Shown here: positions 1 through 9,261 of the stretch, piece after piece
Numbering within the stretch: position 1 is the first letter of the stretch
Layout: every line of letters starts with the position of its first letter
DNA from: Solirubrobacterales bacterium
Lineage (GTDB): Bacteria; Actinomycetota; Thermoleophilia; Solirubrobacterales; 70-9
Reading direction: 5' to 3'
NCBI GenBank assembly: GCA_016712175.1
Contig: JADJRQ010000003.1
Coordinates: 124,001-188,000 of the forward strand
Length of the DNA stretch: 64,000 nt
Position numbers and translations under genes: made by a program
Notes under the pieces: generated by a model
Told to the model about the DNA's origin: nothing
The model's database searches: none
The model's input: the letters and a program-made list of their open reading frames with translations, nothing else

Positions 1-449
1 AGTCGATGCTCGCCGCGGCTTTGCTCTGCGCCGGAGCCCTGATCCTCTTCTACAGCGCACTGGCACTGTTCTCCGGCTTCAACGTGCTGGCGGCCATCGA
101 AGCGACCAACCACCGCTACCACGACGGCATCGCCAACGTACGGCCTTACGCCTACTGGGTGTTCGGTTCTCCGGCGGCATTCCTGATCATGTTGGGGCCG
201 GTCGCCTGGTTCGCCGCAAGGTCGCTGGCCAGCAGGGAGATCACGGCCCTGGCCCTGACTTCGATCATCGTGGTGACCACCCTGATCGGCTACACGAAGG
301 CGGAGACCGAACGAATCTGGCTGTTCCTTGTGCCACTGGCCTGCCTTGCGGCGGCAAGGGCACTGCCTGAGAGGGCGGTGAAGCCGGTTCTGATCGCGCT
401 CACCGCCCAGGCTTTCGTCATCGAGATTCTTTACGCGACGCGCTGGTGA
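1..449 (+). CDS. C-terminal part of a polytopic membrane protein, probably a membrane glycosyltransferase (cut by the window edge)
   Basis: The frame is open to the first base of the window, so the protein is 5'-truncated and the ATG at position 6 need not be its start. At least four hydrophobic segments are visible, with a conserved-looking GYTKAETERIW loop followed by LFLVPLA. This layout (late membrane helices with a charged ETERIW loop) is what I know from actinobacterial mannosyltransferase or GT39/DUF2079-type proteins, which use polyprenyl-phosphate sugars at the membrane. The assignment to that group is inference. The gene converges on the epimerase gene, whose stop codon begins at the very next base. 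Confidence 0.5.
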   Translation, partial: SMLAAALLCAGALILFYSALALFSGFNVLAAIEATNHRYHDGIANVRPYAYWVFGSPAAFLIMLGPVAWFAARSLASREITALALTSIIVVTTLIGYTKAETERIWLFLVPLACLAAARALPERAVKPVLIALTAQAFVIEILYATRW

Positions 450-1505
450 TCAGCGCAGCTCGGCAGTCGCGAATTCGCGCATGCCTTCTTCAAGACCGAT
501 CTCTGCCCTGAACCCGAGATCCCTCGCCGCTCTGGCCGGATCGGCGAATACATGACGGACATCGCCCAAACGGAACTCACCGGTCACACGAGGGGTGGGA
601 GCATCCGTTCCAGCCTCTTTCGAGAGCAGTTCGGCCATGTCGAGGATGGTTCTCGGGTGACCGCTGGCGATGTTGAACGGGCCCTCGGCTCTTGAGGTGG
701 GATCGAGCGCGAGGACGTTCGCCCGGGCTACATCACTGACGTGCACGAAGTCACGGATCTGACCACCGTCTTCGAAAACCCTGGGTGCATCACCATTCTC
801 GACCGAGCTTCTGAAGATGCTGGCCACGCCGGCGTAGGGGGTGTCCCGGGGCATCCTCGGGCCGTAGACGTTGTGGTAGCGGAGGGCGACCGTGCGCACT
901 CCTTCGGCCTCTCGGGCGAACAGCCCGCAGAGGTGTTCCTGATGGAGTTTGGTGGCTGCGTAAACATTGCGGGGGTCGGTCACTGCATCCTCGCCCACGA
1001 GTTCCGGCGAAAGCTGCTCTCCGCATTGCGGGCATCGCGGCTCGAACTGTCCCGCCTCCAGGTCCTCGCGCCGGCGGGCCGCCGGTCTGACGCCTCCGTG
1101 TTCGGCGCAGACGTATCGGCCTTCTCCGTAGACGACCATGCTGCTGGCGAGGACCAGTGGGCCCCGAAAGCCTTTGTTCGAGAGTGCCGTAAGCAGTGTT
1201 GCCGTACCGAGGCAGTTGTCTTTCACATAGTCTCGGGCATCGCCGAAGTCGACGCCGAGTCCGACCATCGAAGCCTGATGACAGACCGAGCCGACGCCTT
1301 CGAGAGCGGTTTCGTAGATGCCGGCGTCCGAAACATCGGCTTCGATGTATTCGGCGCCAGGATTCAAGTAGCCGGGACGGACCTTGTGGGCGGCCGGATG
1401 CAGGCAGTCAACGATTCTGACTTCGTGACCGGATTCGACAAGCTGGTCGACGATCTGGGAGCCGATGAAGCCCGCTCCTCCGGTAACGAGTACACGATCT
1501 GGCAT
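450..1505 (-). CDS. NAD-dependent epimerase/dehydratase (extended SDR), dTDP-L-rhamnose 4-epimerase-like
   Basis: This is a 351-aa extended SDR enzyme. The NAD-binding glycine motif GGAGFIGS lies at residues 9-16, the catalytic pair Tyr182/Lys186 is in VYAATK, and a serine pair follows VLA at 121-122. An insert holds Cys133, His136, Cys158 and Cys161 (C..H, then CPQCG), which looks like a small zinc ribbon. I recall this insert from the dTDP-L-rhamnose 4-epimerase / WbiB-like branch. It probably interconverts a nucleotide sugar for cell-surface glycan synthesis, which fits the glycosyltransferase genes on both sides. The exact substrate cannot be read from the sequence. Confidence 0.85.
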   Translation of the reverse strand: MPDRVLVTGGAGFIGSQIVDQLVESGHEVRIVDCLHPAAHKVRPGYLNPGAEYIEADVSDAGIYETALEGVGSVCHQASMVGLGVDFGDARDYVKDNCLGTATLLTALSNKGFRGPLVLASSMVVYGEGRYVCAEHGGVRPAARRREDLEAGQFEPRCPQCGEQLSPELVGEDAVTDPRNVYAATKLHQEHLCGLFAREAEGVRTVALRYHNVYGPRMPRDTPYAGVASIFRSSVENGDAPRVFEDGGQIRDFVHVSDVARANVLALDPTSRAEGPFNIASGHPRTILDMAELLSKEAGTDAPTPRVTGEFRLGDVRHVFADPARAARDLGFRAEIGLEEGMREFATAELR

Positions 1506-1614
1506 CGAATGACCTTAACACCGGCGCTTCCGGCGCGAAAGTCCAGTTCTTACATATCCATTAAACATTTGGCCGAATCGGTTCCGGGACCGGTCCTGCT
1601 GACACAATCAACAG

Positions 1615-2643
1615 ATGGGCTCCGAAACTCAACGAAGCTGGGGAGGACGAGCCGCGACCACGGTGGTGACTGCCGGGGTCGCCATCTCACTTTCTGGATG
1701 TGGAAACTCAGCGCCCGGGTTCGGGCCCGCAGCCGAGCCGGCGGAGTCGCCGCCGGCGAAGGTGAAACCTGCCGGTGAGGTCGTGAGCATCGGAGCCGGA
1801 GCCGAAGGACTCGCGTTCGACCCGGCTTCAGGTTCGATCGCCCTCGGGCTCAGAGAGTCATATCGACTGGCTTTCGTCGATCCCGAGAAGCTTTCGATCA
1901 CCTTCCAGGTTCCGATCCCGAATCCGGTCCGGCACCTCACGGTCTCACCGAGAGGCCTCGTGGCGGTACCGGCTGAATCGGCTAACTCCGTTTTCGAGAT
2001 TTCCGCCAGGCGTGGGGTGGTGGCGAAGGTCTCTGCCGGAGAACATCCTCATGACGCGGCGTACGCCGACGGCAAACTCTTTGCTGCAGATGAATTCTCG
2101 GACACGGTTTCGGTCATCAAGGACGGGAAAGAGATTGATTCGCTGCCGGCGCCGGTTCAGCCCGGAGGAATCGCGGCTGTCCAGAACAGGTATCTCGCCC
2201 TGATCGCGGTTTCCGAAAGGGCCCTTCAGGTATATGACGCCCGGTCGAATGAAGCACTGGGCAGGATTCCCGCCGGAACCGGACCGACCCACATCGAGGC
2301 GATTGGCAGTGACGCCTTCGTTGCCGACACCGAAGGCGACGTAATCCGTCGGTACCGGATCGGCGAAGAACCGGTGGAAACCGGAACCGTCCCGGCTCCC
2401 GGCACGCCTTATGGAATCGCGGTAGACGCGAAACGCAAGCGTGTCTGGGTGACCCTCACTGCCACCAACCAGCTCGCGGGATACTCGGTGGCCGGATCGA
2501 AGATGGAGCGCTTCGCTTCCTATCCGACAGTCCGCCAGCCGAATTCGGTGACGGTCGATCCAGGGAGCGGCGATGTCTTCGTCGCAAGTCGCACAGAAGG
2601 AAAACTCGAACGCATTTCTCCGGACGGGGGTGAAGGCAAATGA
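1615..2643 (+). CDS. YVTN-type beta-propeller lipoprotein
   Basis: This 342-aa exported lipoprotein has a hydrophobic signal ending in the lipobox LSGC, with Cys29 as the predicted lipidated residue. A Pro/Ala-rich linker follows. The rest consists of about six repeats of the YncE/YVTN type (for example GLAFDPASGSIALGL, PYGIAVDAKRKRVWV and PNSVTVDPGSGDVFVA), which fold as a beta-propeller. It should sit on the outer face of the membrane. The stop overlaps the start of the molybdopterin oxidoreductase gene by 4 bp (ATGA), so the two are translationally coupled. The propeller may be an accessory or electron-transfer partner of that enzyme, which is inference. Confidence 0.8.
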   Translation: MGSETQRSWGGRAATTVVTAGVAISLSGCGNSAPGFGPAAEPAESPPAKVKPAGEVVSIGAGAEGLAFDPASGSIALGLRESYRLAFVDPEKLSITFQVPIPNPVRHLTVSPRGLVAVPAESANSVFEISARRGVVAKVSAGEHPHDAAYADGKLFAADEFSDTVSVIKDGKEIDSLPAPVQPGGIAAVQNRYLALIAVSERALQVYDARSNEALGRIPAGTGPTHIEAIGSDAFVADTEGDVIRRYRIGEEPVETGTVPAPGTPYGIAVDAKRKRVWVTLTATNQLAGYSVAGSKMERFASYPTVRQPNSVTVDPGSGDVFVASRTEGKLERISPDGGEGK

Positions 2644-3986
2644 GTTGGCTCAAGCCTCCGAACGTTACTTCGGTGAAAGAGAAGCTCCAGAAGCTGCCTA
2701 CGCCGCCGAAGCCGAAGTTCCCGGAAGAGCCACCGCCCGGCCCGACCCAGCCCACCTTCTGGAAGAGCCCTCTGCGGGGCCCCTGGATGACTTCGATCAT
2801 CGGTTCGGCCTTGCTCCCGCTGGTCATCATCTGCGCCATCACGGGCTTCCTTTCGCATGCCGCTTACAACCCTGCCCTCGGCGACAATTCGTTCTTCCCG
2901 GCCGGTGGCATCGGCATCGACCCGTACTTCTTTTCCTGGCCCACCCGCCCGACCTTCCTTTACGCATTTACCCAGGGTTCCCACATCATCGCGGGCTGTC
3001 TGGCGATCCCGATTTTGTTTGCGAAGCTCTGGTCGGTCATGCCGAAGCTCTTCGAATGGCCGCCCCTGCGCTCGGTTGCCCATATGGCCGAGCGGATCTC
3101 ACTCGCCCTGCTCGTCGGTGGCGCGTTGTTCGTCTTCTTTACCGGCTTGCTGAACATCCAGGTCTACTACCCGTGGAAGTTCAGCTTTGTGCCATCGCAC
3201 TACTACGCCGCTTTCGTCTTCCTTGCGGCGCTGGCGCTGCACGTTTCCCTGAAGTTCCCGACCATCCGGAAGGCATACCGGGAGCGGGGGGTTGTGAAAC
3301 CACTTCAAGACGATCTGGAACACACGGTGCCGGAGCCTTACGACGAGATGACCACCACGGCCCTCGAGCCTTCGGCGCCGACCATTTCCAGACGGGGTCT
3401 CCTGCTGACCGTCGGCGGGGCCTCGGCGGGGATCGGCCTCATGATGTCCGGACAGGTGATCGGAGGACCGCTCCGGAAGATCGCCCTCCTCGCACCCCGA
3501 GGAAGGCAACCGAACAGCGGACCCAACGGATTTCAGATCAACAAGACTGCCGCGACGGCGGGTATCGAGCCCTCGAAGACCGGAGCAGGCTGGCGCCTCA
3601 AACTGGTTGGTGCGACGAAGGCCGAGCTCTCCCGCGAGCAGCTCCTGGCGATGCCCCAGTACACCTACGACCTGCCGATCGCCTGTGTCGAAGGCTGGTC
3701 CACGACTCAGTCCTGGACCGGAGTGCGGCTCAAGGACCTTGCCGATGCCGCAGGTACGCCTGGGGCGAGTGAGGTGCTGGTCCAATCGATCCAGGAGTTC
3801 GGTTCGTTCAACAAGGCGACCCTCAGCTCAGGCCAGATCGCGGACGAACAGAGCCTTCTCGCCCTCAAAGTGAACGGCGTTGACCTTTCACCCGACCACG
3901 GGTACCCGGCTCGCGTGATCGTGCCGGCGATGCCAGGAGTCCACAACACCAAGTGGGTCCGCCAGATGACTTTCCAGGAGGCCTGA
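2640..3986 (+). CDS. Membrane-anchored molybdopterin-dependent oxidoreductase (sulfite oxidase/YedY fold) with N-terminal cytochrome b561-like region
   Basis: The protein is 448 aa. Residues 1-45 are Pro-rich and cytoplasmic. Residues about 50-215 form four or five membrane helices containing histidines (SHIIAG, SHYYAAF, LALHVSL) that could hold haem. A further hydrophobic stretch near 250 precedes the C-terminal molybdopterin domain. Cys349 in IACVEGWS is at the position of the Mo-ligating cysteine of the sulfite oxidase family, and HDHGYPARVIVP-like sequence and GVHNTKWV follow as in that fold. It probably passes electrons between the quinone pool and an extracytoplasmic oxo-transfer reaction; the substrate is unknown. 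It overlaps the preceding lipoprotein gene and is followed 1 bp later by a small membrane protein gene. Confidence 0.8.
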   Translation: MSWLKPPNVTSVKEKLQKLPTPPKPKFPEEPPPGPTQPTFWKSPLRGPWMTSIIGSALLPLVIICAITGFLSHAAYNPALGDNSFFPAGGIGIDPYFFSWPTRPTFLYAFTQGSHIIAGCLAIPILFAKLWSVMPKLFEWPPLRSVAHMAERISLALLVGGALFVFFTGLLNIQVYYPWKFSFVPSHYYAAFVFLAALALHVSLKFPTIRKAYRERGVVKPLQDDLEHTVPEPYDEMTTTALEPSAPTISRRGLLLTVGGASAGIGLMMSGQVIGGPLRKIALLAPRGRQPNSGPNGFQINKTAATAGIEPSKTGAGWRLKLVGATKAELSREQLLAMPQYTYDLPIACVEGWSTTQSWTGVRLKDLADAAGTPGASEVLVQSIQEFGSFNKATLSSGQIADEQSLLALKVNGVDLSPDHGYPARVIVPAMPGVHNTKWVRQMTFQEA

Positions 3987-3987
3987 G

Positions 3988-4497
3988 ATGACCAGGTTCA
4001 GGTCCCTCTACGGTGCGTCGCCACTTCATCTCCTCGCAGTGATCGCGAGTTTCGCGATCGCCGGCTACGGGTTCTTGAGAATTTTCGACAGCCCGGCGCC
4101 GGAGAGCACCATGCTCTTCTTCATCGCGGCGGTGTTCATGCACGACATGCTCGCCTTTCCGCTCTATTCGGGCCTGAACCAGATCGCCACCCGCTCGGCC
4201 GGGCCGAAGGCCAATTACTGGCTTTCGGAACAGATGGTCCAGCCCCTCAACTACATCCGGATCCCGGCTGTGCTGAGCGCTTTTTGCCTCCTGCTCTTCT
4301 TCCCGCTGATCTTCCGGCTGAGCGCCGATCGTTTCATGGCCAACTCCGGAGAGAGCGCCGATGTCTTCCTCACCCGCTGGCTCGGAATCGTCGCGGTCCT
4401 CTTCACCGTCTCGGCGCTGCTCTACGCAATTCGCCTTCGACGGGCTTCCCAGAAGGCCGCGGCGGAAGACGCCGACAGAGCGGCCGACGACGACTGA
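3988..4497 (+). CDS. Small polytopic membrane protein in the oxidoreductase operon
   Basis: This is a 169-aa protein with about four hydrophobic helices (residues about 12-30, 42-60, 92-115 and 132-152) and a charged C-terminal tail rich in Ala, Asp and Arg. I do not recognise a family. It begins 1 bp after the molybdopterin oxidoreductase stop and ends 2 bp before the GT2 start, so it belongs to the same transcription unit. It may be an integral subunit or assembly partner of the oxidoreductase, from position only. Confidence 0.75.
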   Translation: MTRFRSLYGASPLHLLAVIASFAIAGYGFLRIFDSPAPESTMLFFIAAVFMHDMLAFPLYSGLNQIATRSAGPKANYWLSEQMVQPLNYIRIPAVLSAFCLLLFFPLIFRLSADRFMANSGESADVFLTRWLGIVAVLFTVSALLYAIRLRRASQKAAAEDADRAADDD

Positions 4498-4499
4498 CC

Positions 4500-5150
4500 A
4501 TGCCTGACGTCATCCTTCCCGTGCTCGACGAGGCCGGGGCCTTGCCCGGCGTCCTCGGCGCGATGCCGGACGGATACCGGCCGATCGTTGTCGACAACGG
4601 TTCCACCGACGGTTCCGGGCAGATCGCAGCCGAACATGGCGCCATGGTGGTGCCGGAAGCCCGGCGCGGTTTCGGGTCGGCCTGTTACGCCGGATTGATG
4701 GCGGCCGAAGCCGAGTTCGTGTGCTTCATGGACTGCGACGGCTCGCTTGATCCGGTTGACCTGACCCCGATGATCGCAAGACTGGAAGACGGTGCCGGCA
4801 TGGTGGTCGGTTCCCGGCAGCCCGAGAAGGGTGCGTGGCCACTTCATGCCCGTCTGGCGAACCGGGTCCTGTCTCTTGAGTTGCGAAGAAGAACGGGCAT
4901 CGGACTGACTGACCTCGGACCTATGCGGGCGATGAGGCGTCAGGCGCTGATCGATCTCGACATGAAGGACCGTCGCAGCGGCTGGCCGCTCGAGATGGTG
5001 ATCAAGGCCCACGCCGCCGGTTGGGAGATCGTCGAGATGCCGGTGAGCTACTACCGGCGCTCGGGCCGCTCCAAGGTGACGGGAACCTTTCGCGGAACCA
5101 TGCAGGCGATCAGCGACATGTCTTCCCACCTCCGTGAAATGAAGAAGTGA
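4500..5150 (+). CDS. Family 2 glycosyltransferase
   Basis: This 216-aa GT-A fold glycosyltransferase has an N-terminal DVILPVLDEA strand, the nucleotide-binding VVDNGSTDGS segment, and a DxD-like motif in FMDCDGS that would bind the metal and nucleotide sugar. Later VGSR and GPMRAMRR segments match dolichyl-phosphate-mannose-synthase-like GT2 enzymes. I chose the ATG at 4500, 2 bp after the preceding stop, because the upstream extension of the frame lies inside the membrane-protein gene. Its last 41 bp overlap the convergent beta-glucosidase gene. The acceptor is unknown. Confidence 0.85.
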   Translation: MPDVILPVLDEAGALPGVLGAMPDGYRPIVVDNGSTDGSGQIAAEHGAMVVPEARRGFGSACYAGLMAAEAEFVCFMDCDGSLDPVDLTPMIARLEDGAGMVVGSRQPEKGAWPLHARLANRVLSLELRRRTGIGLTDLGPMRAMRRQALIDLDMKDRRSGWPLEMVIKAHAAGWEIVEMPVSYYRRSGRSKVTGTFRGTMQAISDMSSHLREMKK

Positions 5151-7392
5151 CCGCCGGGCCGCGCGGCCCGATCGGAGACCTCAGCCGAGCCTCCCGGGAC
5201 GATCTGCCGACGAGCACTTTCGCGCAGCCCCGGACCACTTGCCAACGATCCTTGTCTGCGTTCCAGAACGAGAAGGCCCGTCGGTCGAGCTTGAACTGGA
5301 CACGCCTTGCTTTGCCGGGATTCAGGGTGACCCGCTTGAAGCCCTTGAGCGCCTTCGGCGGCTGGGGGACCGCTTTGGTCCCCTTGAGCGCCAGATAGAG
5401 CTGGGGAATTGCGACGCCACGGCGCCTGCCGGTGTTCCTGACCCGGATGCTGACCTTCGGTCCTGCCGTCCTCGACTTCGAGCCCTTCCTCGGACCCCTG
5501 ATCTTCAGCCTTGAGAAGCGGAACTTCGTATATGAAAGCCCGTGTCCGAACGGATAGGCCGGCGTAATCTTCAAGGTGTCGTAGTGGCGATAGCCGACGA
5601 ACAGTCCTTCGTCATAGTCGACGACGTCGTTCACGCCGGGGTAGGCATTCGGGTCATCGGCCGTTGGCAGGTCCGCCTCGGACTTCGGAAACGTGACGGG
5701 CAGGCGGCCGGAAGCGTCGACTTTTCCGAACAGCACCCGGGCGATGGCACTGCCTCCTCTTGAACCCGGGTACCAAGCCTCGATCAGGCCGGCCACCTCC
5801 TTCCTCCAGGGAGTAAGCATCGGACCGCCGCTCACCATCACTACAACCGACTTCCGGTTCGCATCCGCGACTGTCCTGATCAGGGAATCCTGGTCGCCGT
5901 AGACCGGAGGGCATTCGAAGGTGAGACAGGTACGGTCGACACCCTCCGTCGAGTATGAAGCGGCGACTACGACCGCTACGTCGGAGTTGGCCGCGAGTTG
6001 TGCCGCGCGGGCCGGGTCGGAACCATCGTCGGTCACTACTTTGACACCGGGCCCGGCCACCCTCGTGATCGCCTCGAATGGTGTCGTGGTGGAGAAGGGA
6101 TCGATCGCGGATGAACCGCCACCGGCGAGGAAGGAGTTGGCGCCGGGTCCGATGACGGCGACCTGGTCAAGTTTCGTGCGGTTGAGCGGAAGCACTCCGT
6201 CGTTCTTCAGGAGGACGAGCCCCTTCTCGGCAACCTTTCGTGATCTGGCTGCATTCCCCGCCTGGTCGATGGCGGCTTCGTCAGCCGGATAACCCGCCCG
6301 GTCCATCGCACCGTAAGCAAACAGCGTGCGCAGGTAGCGGCGCACATGCCGGTCGACGTCGCTCATCGTTGCCGGACCGGTGGCCAGGGCTGCATTGACG
6401 GACGCGGGGCCGTAGATGGTGCCGGGCCAGGGTTCGATGTCGAGTCCGTTGACCAGGGAGGCGCCAGCGTCATGGACGGCCGAGTAGTCGGCGATCGTCA
6501 ATCCCCTGAAGCCCCACTCGTCGCGGAGGATGTCCTCGAGCAGGAATTTGTTCTCGCAGGCGAACGGGCCGTTGACTTTGTTGTAGGCGCACATCACCGA
6601 AGCCACATCTGCTTTCTTGACGGCAGCCTCGAACATCGGCAGGTACATCTCTCGCATGGTCCGTTCGTCGATCCTGGCGTCGATGCGCATCCGGTTTCCG
6701 ATTGGTGCCAGCACTCCGAGCGATACGGCGATGTTGCCGGGCCGGGCGTCATCAGCGGTCGGGCCGGTGCCCTCCTGATTGTTGCCCATGTAGTGCTTGA
6801 CGTCCGCGATCAGGCCCTTTGCCTGGACCGACTTGATCCAGGGGACGGCGAGGCGGGATGAGAGATATGGGTCCTCGCCACCCAAAGCTTCGAACACGCG
6901 GCCGGCGATGGGAGTGCGCACGATGTCGACCGTCGGCGCGAATACGACGTCGTTGCCCTTCTTGATCACCTCATCAGCGATCACGCGGGCGTCGAGGGCC
7001 GAGTTGGACGGATCGAAGCTCGCCCCGAGAGAGATTGGCGAAGGCATCGCGGTGGCCTTGCCGGAACGGACCCCGGCGGGACCGTCCGAGAAGTAGATCG
7101 TCGGGATGGCCAGCCGGGCGATGCCGTTGCTGGTTCCGGTGTGGGTTCCGGCCCGACCGGTAACCCCACCGAGGTCATCGCCTCCGAGCAGCGAGATTTT
7201 CTCCTGGTCGGTCATCGCGGCGAGCAGGAGATCGGCGCGATGGTCGGGGGAGAGTGACGTGTCACACCAGGAAAAGGAAACCGGTTCTACACAACGGCTG
7301 GACGCAACGGCCGGAGATGGCACAAACAGGAACAGGGCGACCAAGAAACAGACGAAGAGCCCTGCCGGACCCCGATTGGAAATCCCCTCCAT
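5110..7392 (-). CDS. Secreted glycoside hydrolase family 3 beta-glucosidase
   Basis: The 760-aa protein has a signal peptide (hydrophobic residues 11-30 ending AVASS). The GH3 N-terminal barrel includes KHYMGNN near residue 199 (the Lys-His pair that binds substrate), MCAYNKVNG near 267, and the predicted nucleophile Asp302 in TIADYS. The second GH3 domain follows, and the C-terminus has a fibronectin-III-like domain (YEFGHGLSYTKF-type sequence, then a basic tail). It should hydrolyse terminal beta-linked glucosides or xylosides outside the cell. The start is supported by a GAGAGG ribosome site. The 3' end overlaps the GT2 gene on the other strand. Confidence 0.9.
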   Translation of the reverse strand: MEGISNRGPAGLFVCFLVALFLFVPSPAVASSRCVEPVSFSWCDTSLSPDHRADLLLAAMTDQEKISLLGGDDLGGVTGRAGTHTGTSNGIARLAIPTIYFSDGPAGVRSGKATAMPSPISLGASFDPSNSALDARVIADEVIKKGNDVVFAPTVDIVRTPIAGRVFEALGGEDPYLSSRLAVPWIKSVQAKGLIADVKHYMGNNQEGTGPTADDARPGNIAVSLGVLAPIGNRMRIDARIDERTMREMYLPMFEAAVKKADVASVMCAYNKVNGPFACENKFLLEDILRDEWGFRGLTIADYSAVHDAGASLVNGLDIEPWPGTIYGPASVNAALATGPATMSDVDRHVRRYLRTLFAYGAMDRAGYPADEAAIDQAGNAARSRKVAEKGLVLLKNDGVLPLNRTKLDQVAVIGPGANSFLAGGGSSAIDPFSTTTPFEAITRVAGPGVKVVTDDGSDPARAAQLAANSDVAVVVAASYSTEGVDRTCLTFECPPVYGDQDSLIRTVADANRKSVVVMVSGGPMLTPWRKEVAGLIEAWYPGSRGGSAIARVLFGKVDASGRLPVTFPKSEADLPTADDPNAYPGVNDVVDYDEGLFVGYRHYDTLKITPAYPFGHGLSYTKFRFSRLKIRGPRKGSKSRTAGPKVSIRVRNTGRRRGVAIPQLYLALKGTKAVPQPPKALKGFKRVTLNPGKARRVQFKLDRRAFSFWNADKDRWQVVRGCAKVLVGRSSREARLRSPIGPRGPAVTSSFHGGGKTCR

Positions 7393-7477
7393 GCCTCTCA
7401 GTCTAGGCCCCGTGGCTTTCTTGCATTATTCGGTTCTGGGCACTAGATTGGTCGCTTAGTCACTAAGAGGAGGGGTT

Positions 7478-8572
7478 TTGAATAGTTTCGGCAGGTTTAT
7501 CAAGGTCGGCGTGAGCCTGGCCACCGTAGGTCTTGTTCTGGTCGGAGCGTCTTCGGCGAATGCCGCTGGAGAATCGGTGATTTCGAAGACGTCAATTCTA
7601 CCGAGAGCTTCGCTCTACAAGGACCTGAGGACGCCGGTTGACGTGCGTCTCGAGGCGAAGGTGATCCCCGGGCAGGGCGAAGTGAAGCTGCGCGAGTTGA
7701 TCAACAGCAAGCTGAATCTGCCGACGGATTTGACTTTCTCGACCGAAGGGTCGGAGGTCTGTACGAAAGACATCGGTCAGATCGATGAGGAGATGGCCAA
7801 TCGTCCCACGGCACAGGTGGTCGCCGACTGTCCTGATTCGGTGGTCGGCGGAGGCACTTCCATCATCAACGTCGCCGGATATGCCACAGCTGAGGTAAAA
7901 GATCCGATCGTCACGATCTTCAACGGCGGCAAAGACAAAGATGGGGATCCGATTCTGCTCATGCAGGGATACTCCGCGACCGTTGTACCGGGCGGACATG
8001 GTATTCCGATGAGGGGTGTTCTCAAGGACGGGGTGCTCGATGTGCATGTGCCACCTCTGGCTGCGAATTCATCCGTAACCGAGTTCGTCTTCAACCTGCC
8101 AGGAACCGTCGGGGTTGATTCGAACTACGTCCAGTCTCAGTGCTCCACCGGAAGCTGGACCTCAAACGCCGTACTAACCCTGGGCACTTACGACAAGGAC
8201 ACGGGTCAGTACACGGACAAGTCTGATCTTGCCACGGATCCGTTCACTCAGTCCTGTACCGGCGTGTCCGGCAAGGCCAAGTTCAAGTCGCCGAAAATCA
8301 AGGGACCGAAGAAGGTGAAGAGGGGCAAGAAGGGCACCTACAAGGTGACCGTCAAGAACACCGGCACCGCCAATGCGAAGTCGGTAAAGATCACGGCCGA
8401 AGGAAAGGGCGCCAAGGGATCACGCAATGTGGGAACGATCGCTCCCTATTCGAGCAAGACCGTCAAGGTGAAGGTCAAGTTCAAGAAGTCCGGCAAGTCG
8501 AAGGTCAAGTTCAAGGTGAAGGCCAAGGGCGCTTCGGCCAAGACCCGCGCCTTCAAGGTGAAAGTCAAGTAG
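7478..8572 (+). CDS. Secreted protein with C-terminal CARDB-like domain and Lys-rich tail
   Basis: The 364-aa protein starts at TTG, chosen because a strong AAGAGGAGGGG ribosome site ends a few bases upstream and no ATG fits. A signal peptide runs to about residue 30 (SSANAAGES). Residues about 35-265 are a domain I do not recognise, containing a few cysteines (CTKD, ADCP, SQCS, QSCT) that may form disulfides. Residues about 270-364 are a CARDB-like beta-sandwich (KVTVKNTGTANAKSV) full of lysines. Similar Lys/Arg-rich endings recur in other exported proteins here, so this may be a surface or envelope-binding style of this lineage. Confidence 0.8.
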   Translation: MNSFGRFIKVGVSLATVGLVLVGASSANAAGESVISKTSILPRASLYKDLRTPVDVRLEAKVIPGQGEVKLRELINSKLNLPTDLTFSTEGSEVCTKDIGQIDEEMANRPTAQVVADCPDSVVGGGTSIINVAGYATAEVKDPIVTIFNGGKDKDGDPILLMQGYSATVVPGGHGIPMRGVLKDGVLDVHVPPLAANSSVTEFVFNLPGTVGVDSNYVQSQCSTGSWTSNAVLTLGTYDKDTGQYTDKSDLATDPFTQSCTGVSGKAKFKSPKIKGPKKVKRGKKGTYKVTVKNTGTANAKSVKITAEGKGAKGSRNVGTIAPYSSKTVKVKVKFKKSGKSKVKFKVKAKGASAKTRAFKVKVK

Positions 8573-8592
8573 CGCTTCAGGAGGAGATCGAC

Positions 8593-8643
8593 ACAGCCCT
8601 GCCCGACTGATTCCCGACGCGGATCAGACCGGGCGGGGGCTGC
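8593..8643 (+). terminator. Probable rho-independent terminator of the secreted-protein gene
   Basis: The arms CAGCCCTGCCCG and CGGGCGGGGGCTG can pair with one bulge around a 25-nt loop. The run TGTCTTCTTCC follows directly. It lies 20 bp after the stop of the secreted-protein gene. Confidence 0.5.
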
Positions 8644-8778
8644 TGTCTTCTTCCGGGTACCTCTGCCAAATGAACCAATCTCCCTGTCGGATGCGCTTCG
8701 TGTTGCAAAGCGCGAGAGTAGGTCCAGTCATCGGGGAGCCGACCTACAAGAGAAGTCGCTTGGGCATATCCTCAACCG

Positions 8779-9231
8779 ATGGGATCCCCGCTCGACCGAC
8801 TGTTCTCTGCGCCTTCCGATCTGGGCTCGCTCCTGGCCAAGCTCCCGGCCATTGCGAAATCCACCGATGCGATCGAAGATCACACCGCACAGCTCGAGGA
8901 TGTCGCCAAGAGCATCGAACGGGTGGCGAGCGACACTGCGGTGCTTCCGGAAGTCCGGGATGCGCTCGAAAAGGTCGACAGGCGCATGGCGGAGATTGAA
9001 AAGGCGATGCCCGTTCTGGTGGATGTCCAGAAGCACTTGGTGGTCCTCCCGGAAACTATGCAACGACTCGACGTGGGCATCGAAGGTCTGAGTGAATTGA
9101 TCGAAAGAATGCTCAGTTCGATCGATCAGCTGGGGGAGACGATCGAAGGCCTCAACGAATCGGTCAAGCCAATGGGCAGACTCGCAAACAGGTTGCCGGG
9201 CAAGGCCAAGAAGGAAGGCAAGGAATCATGA
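8779..9231 (+). CDS. Hypothetical coiled-coil protein
   Basis: This 150-aa acidic protein is almost entirely heptad-like (DAIEDHTAQLEDVAKSIERV, then DALEKVDRRMAEIEKAM, then a GLSELIERMLSSIDQLGETI stretch), so it should form long helices. It has no signal peptide or membrane segment and ends in a basic tail (KAKKEGKES). I do not recognise a family. A small membrane protein gene follows 30 bp later on the same strand. Confidence 0.7.
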   Translation: MGSPLDRLFSAPSDLGSLLAKLPAIAKSTDAIEDHTAQLEDVAKSIERVASDTAVLPEVRDALEKVDRRMAEIEKAMPVLVDVQKHLVVLPETMQRLDVGIEGLSELIERMLSSIDQLGETIEGLNESVKPMGRLANRLPGKAKKEGKES

Positions 9232-9261
9232 CGCTCATCGACGAGGCAGCAAGGCTGACCG

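Noticed and set aside
741..1778. Long plus-strand open frame opposite the epimerase gene
   Set aside because: It is antisense to a gene with clear SDR motifs, has no recognisable domain, and shows typical high-GC shadow-frame composition.
4284..4499. Upstream extension of the GT2 frame
   Set aside because: It lies within the coding sequence of the preceding membrane protein and has no conserved sequence; the ATG at 4500 starts directly with the GT2 fold.
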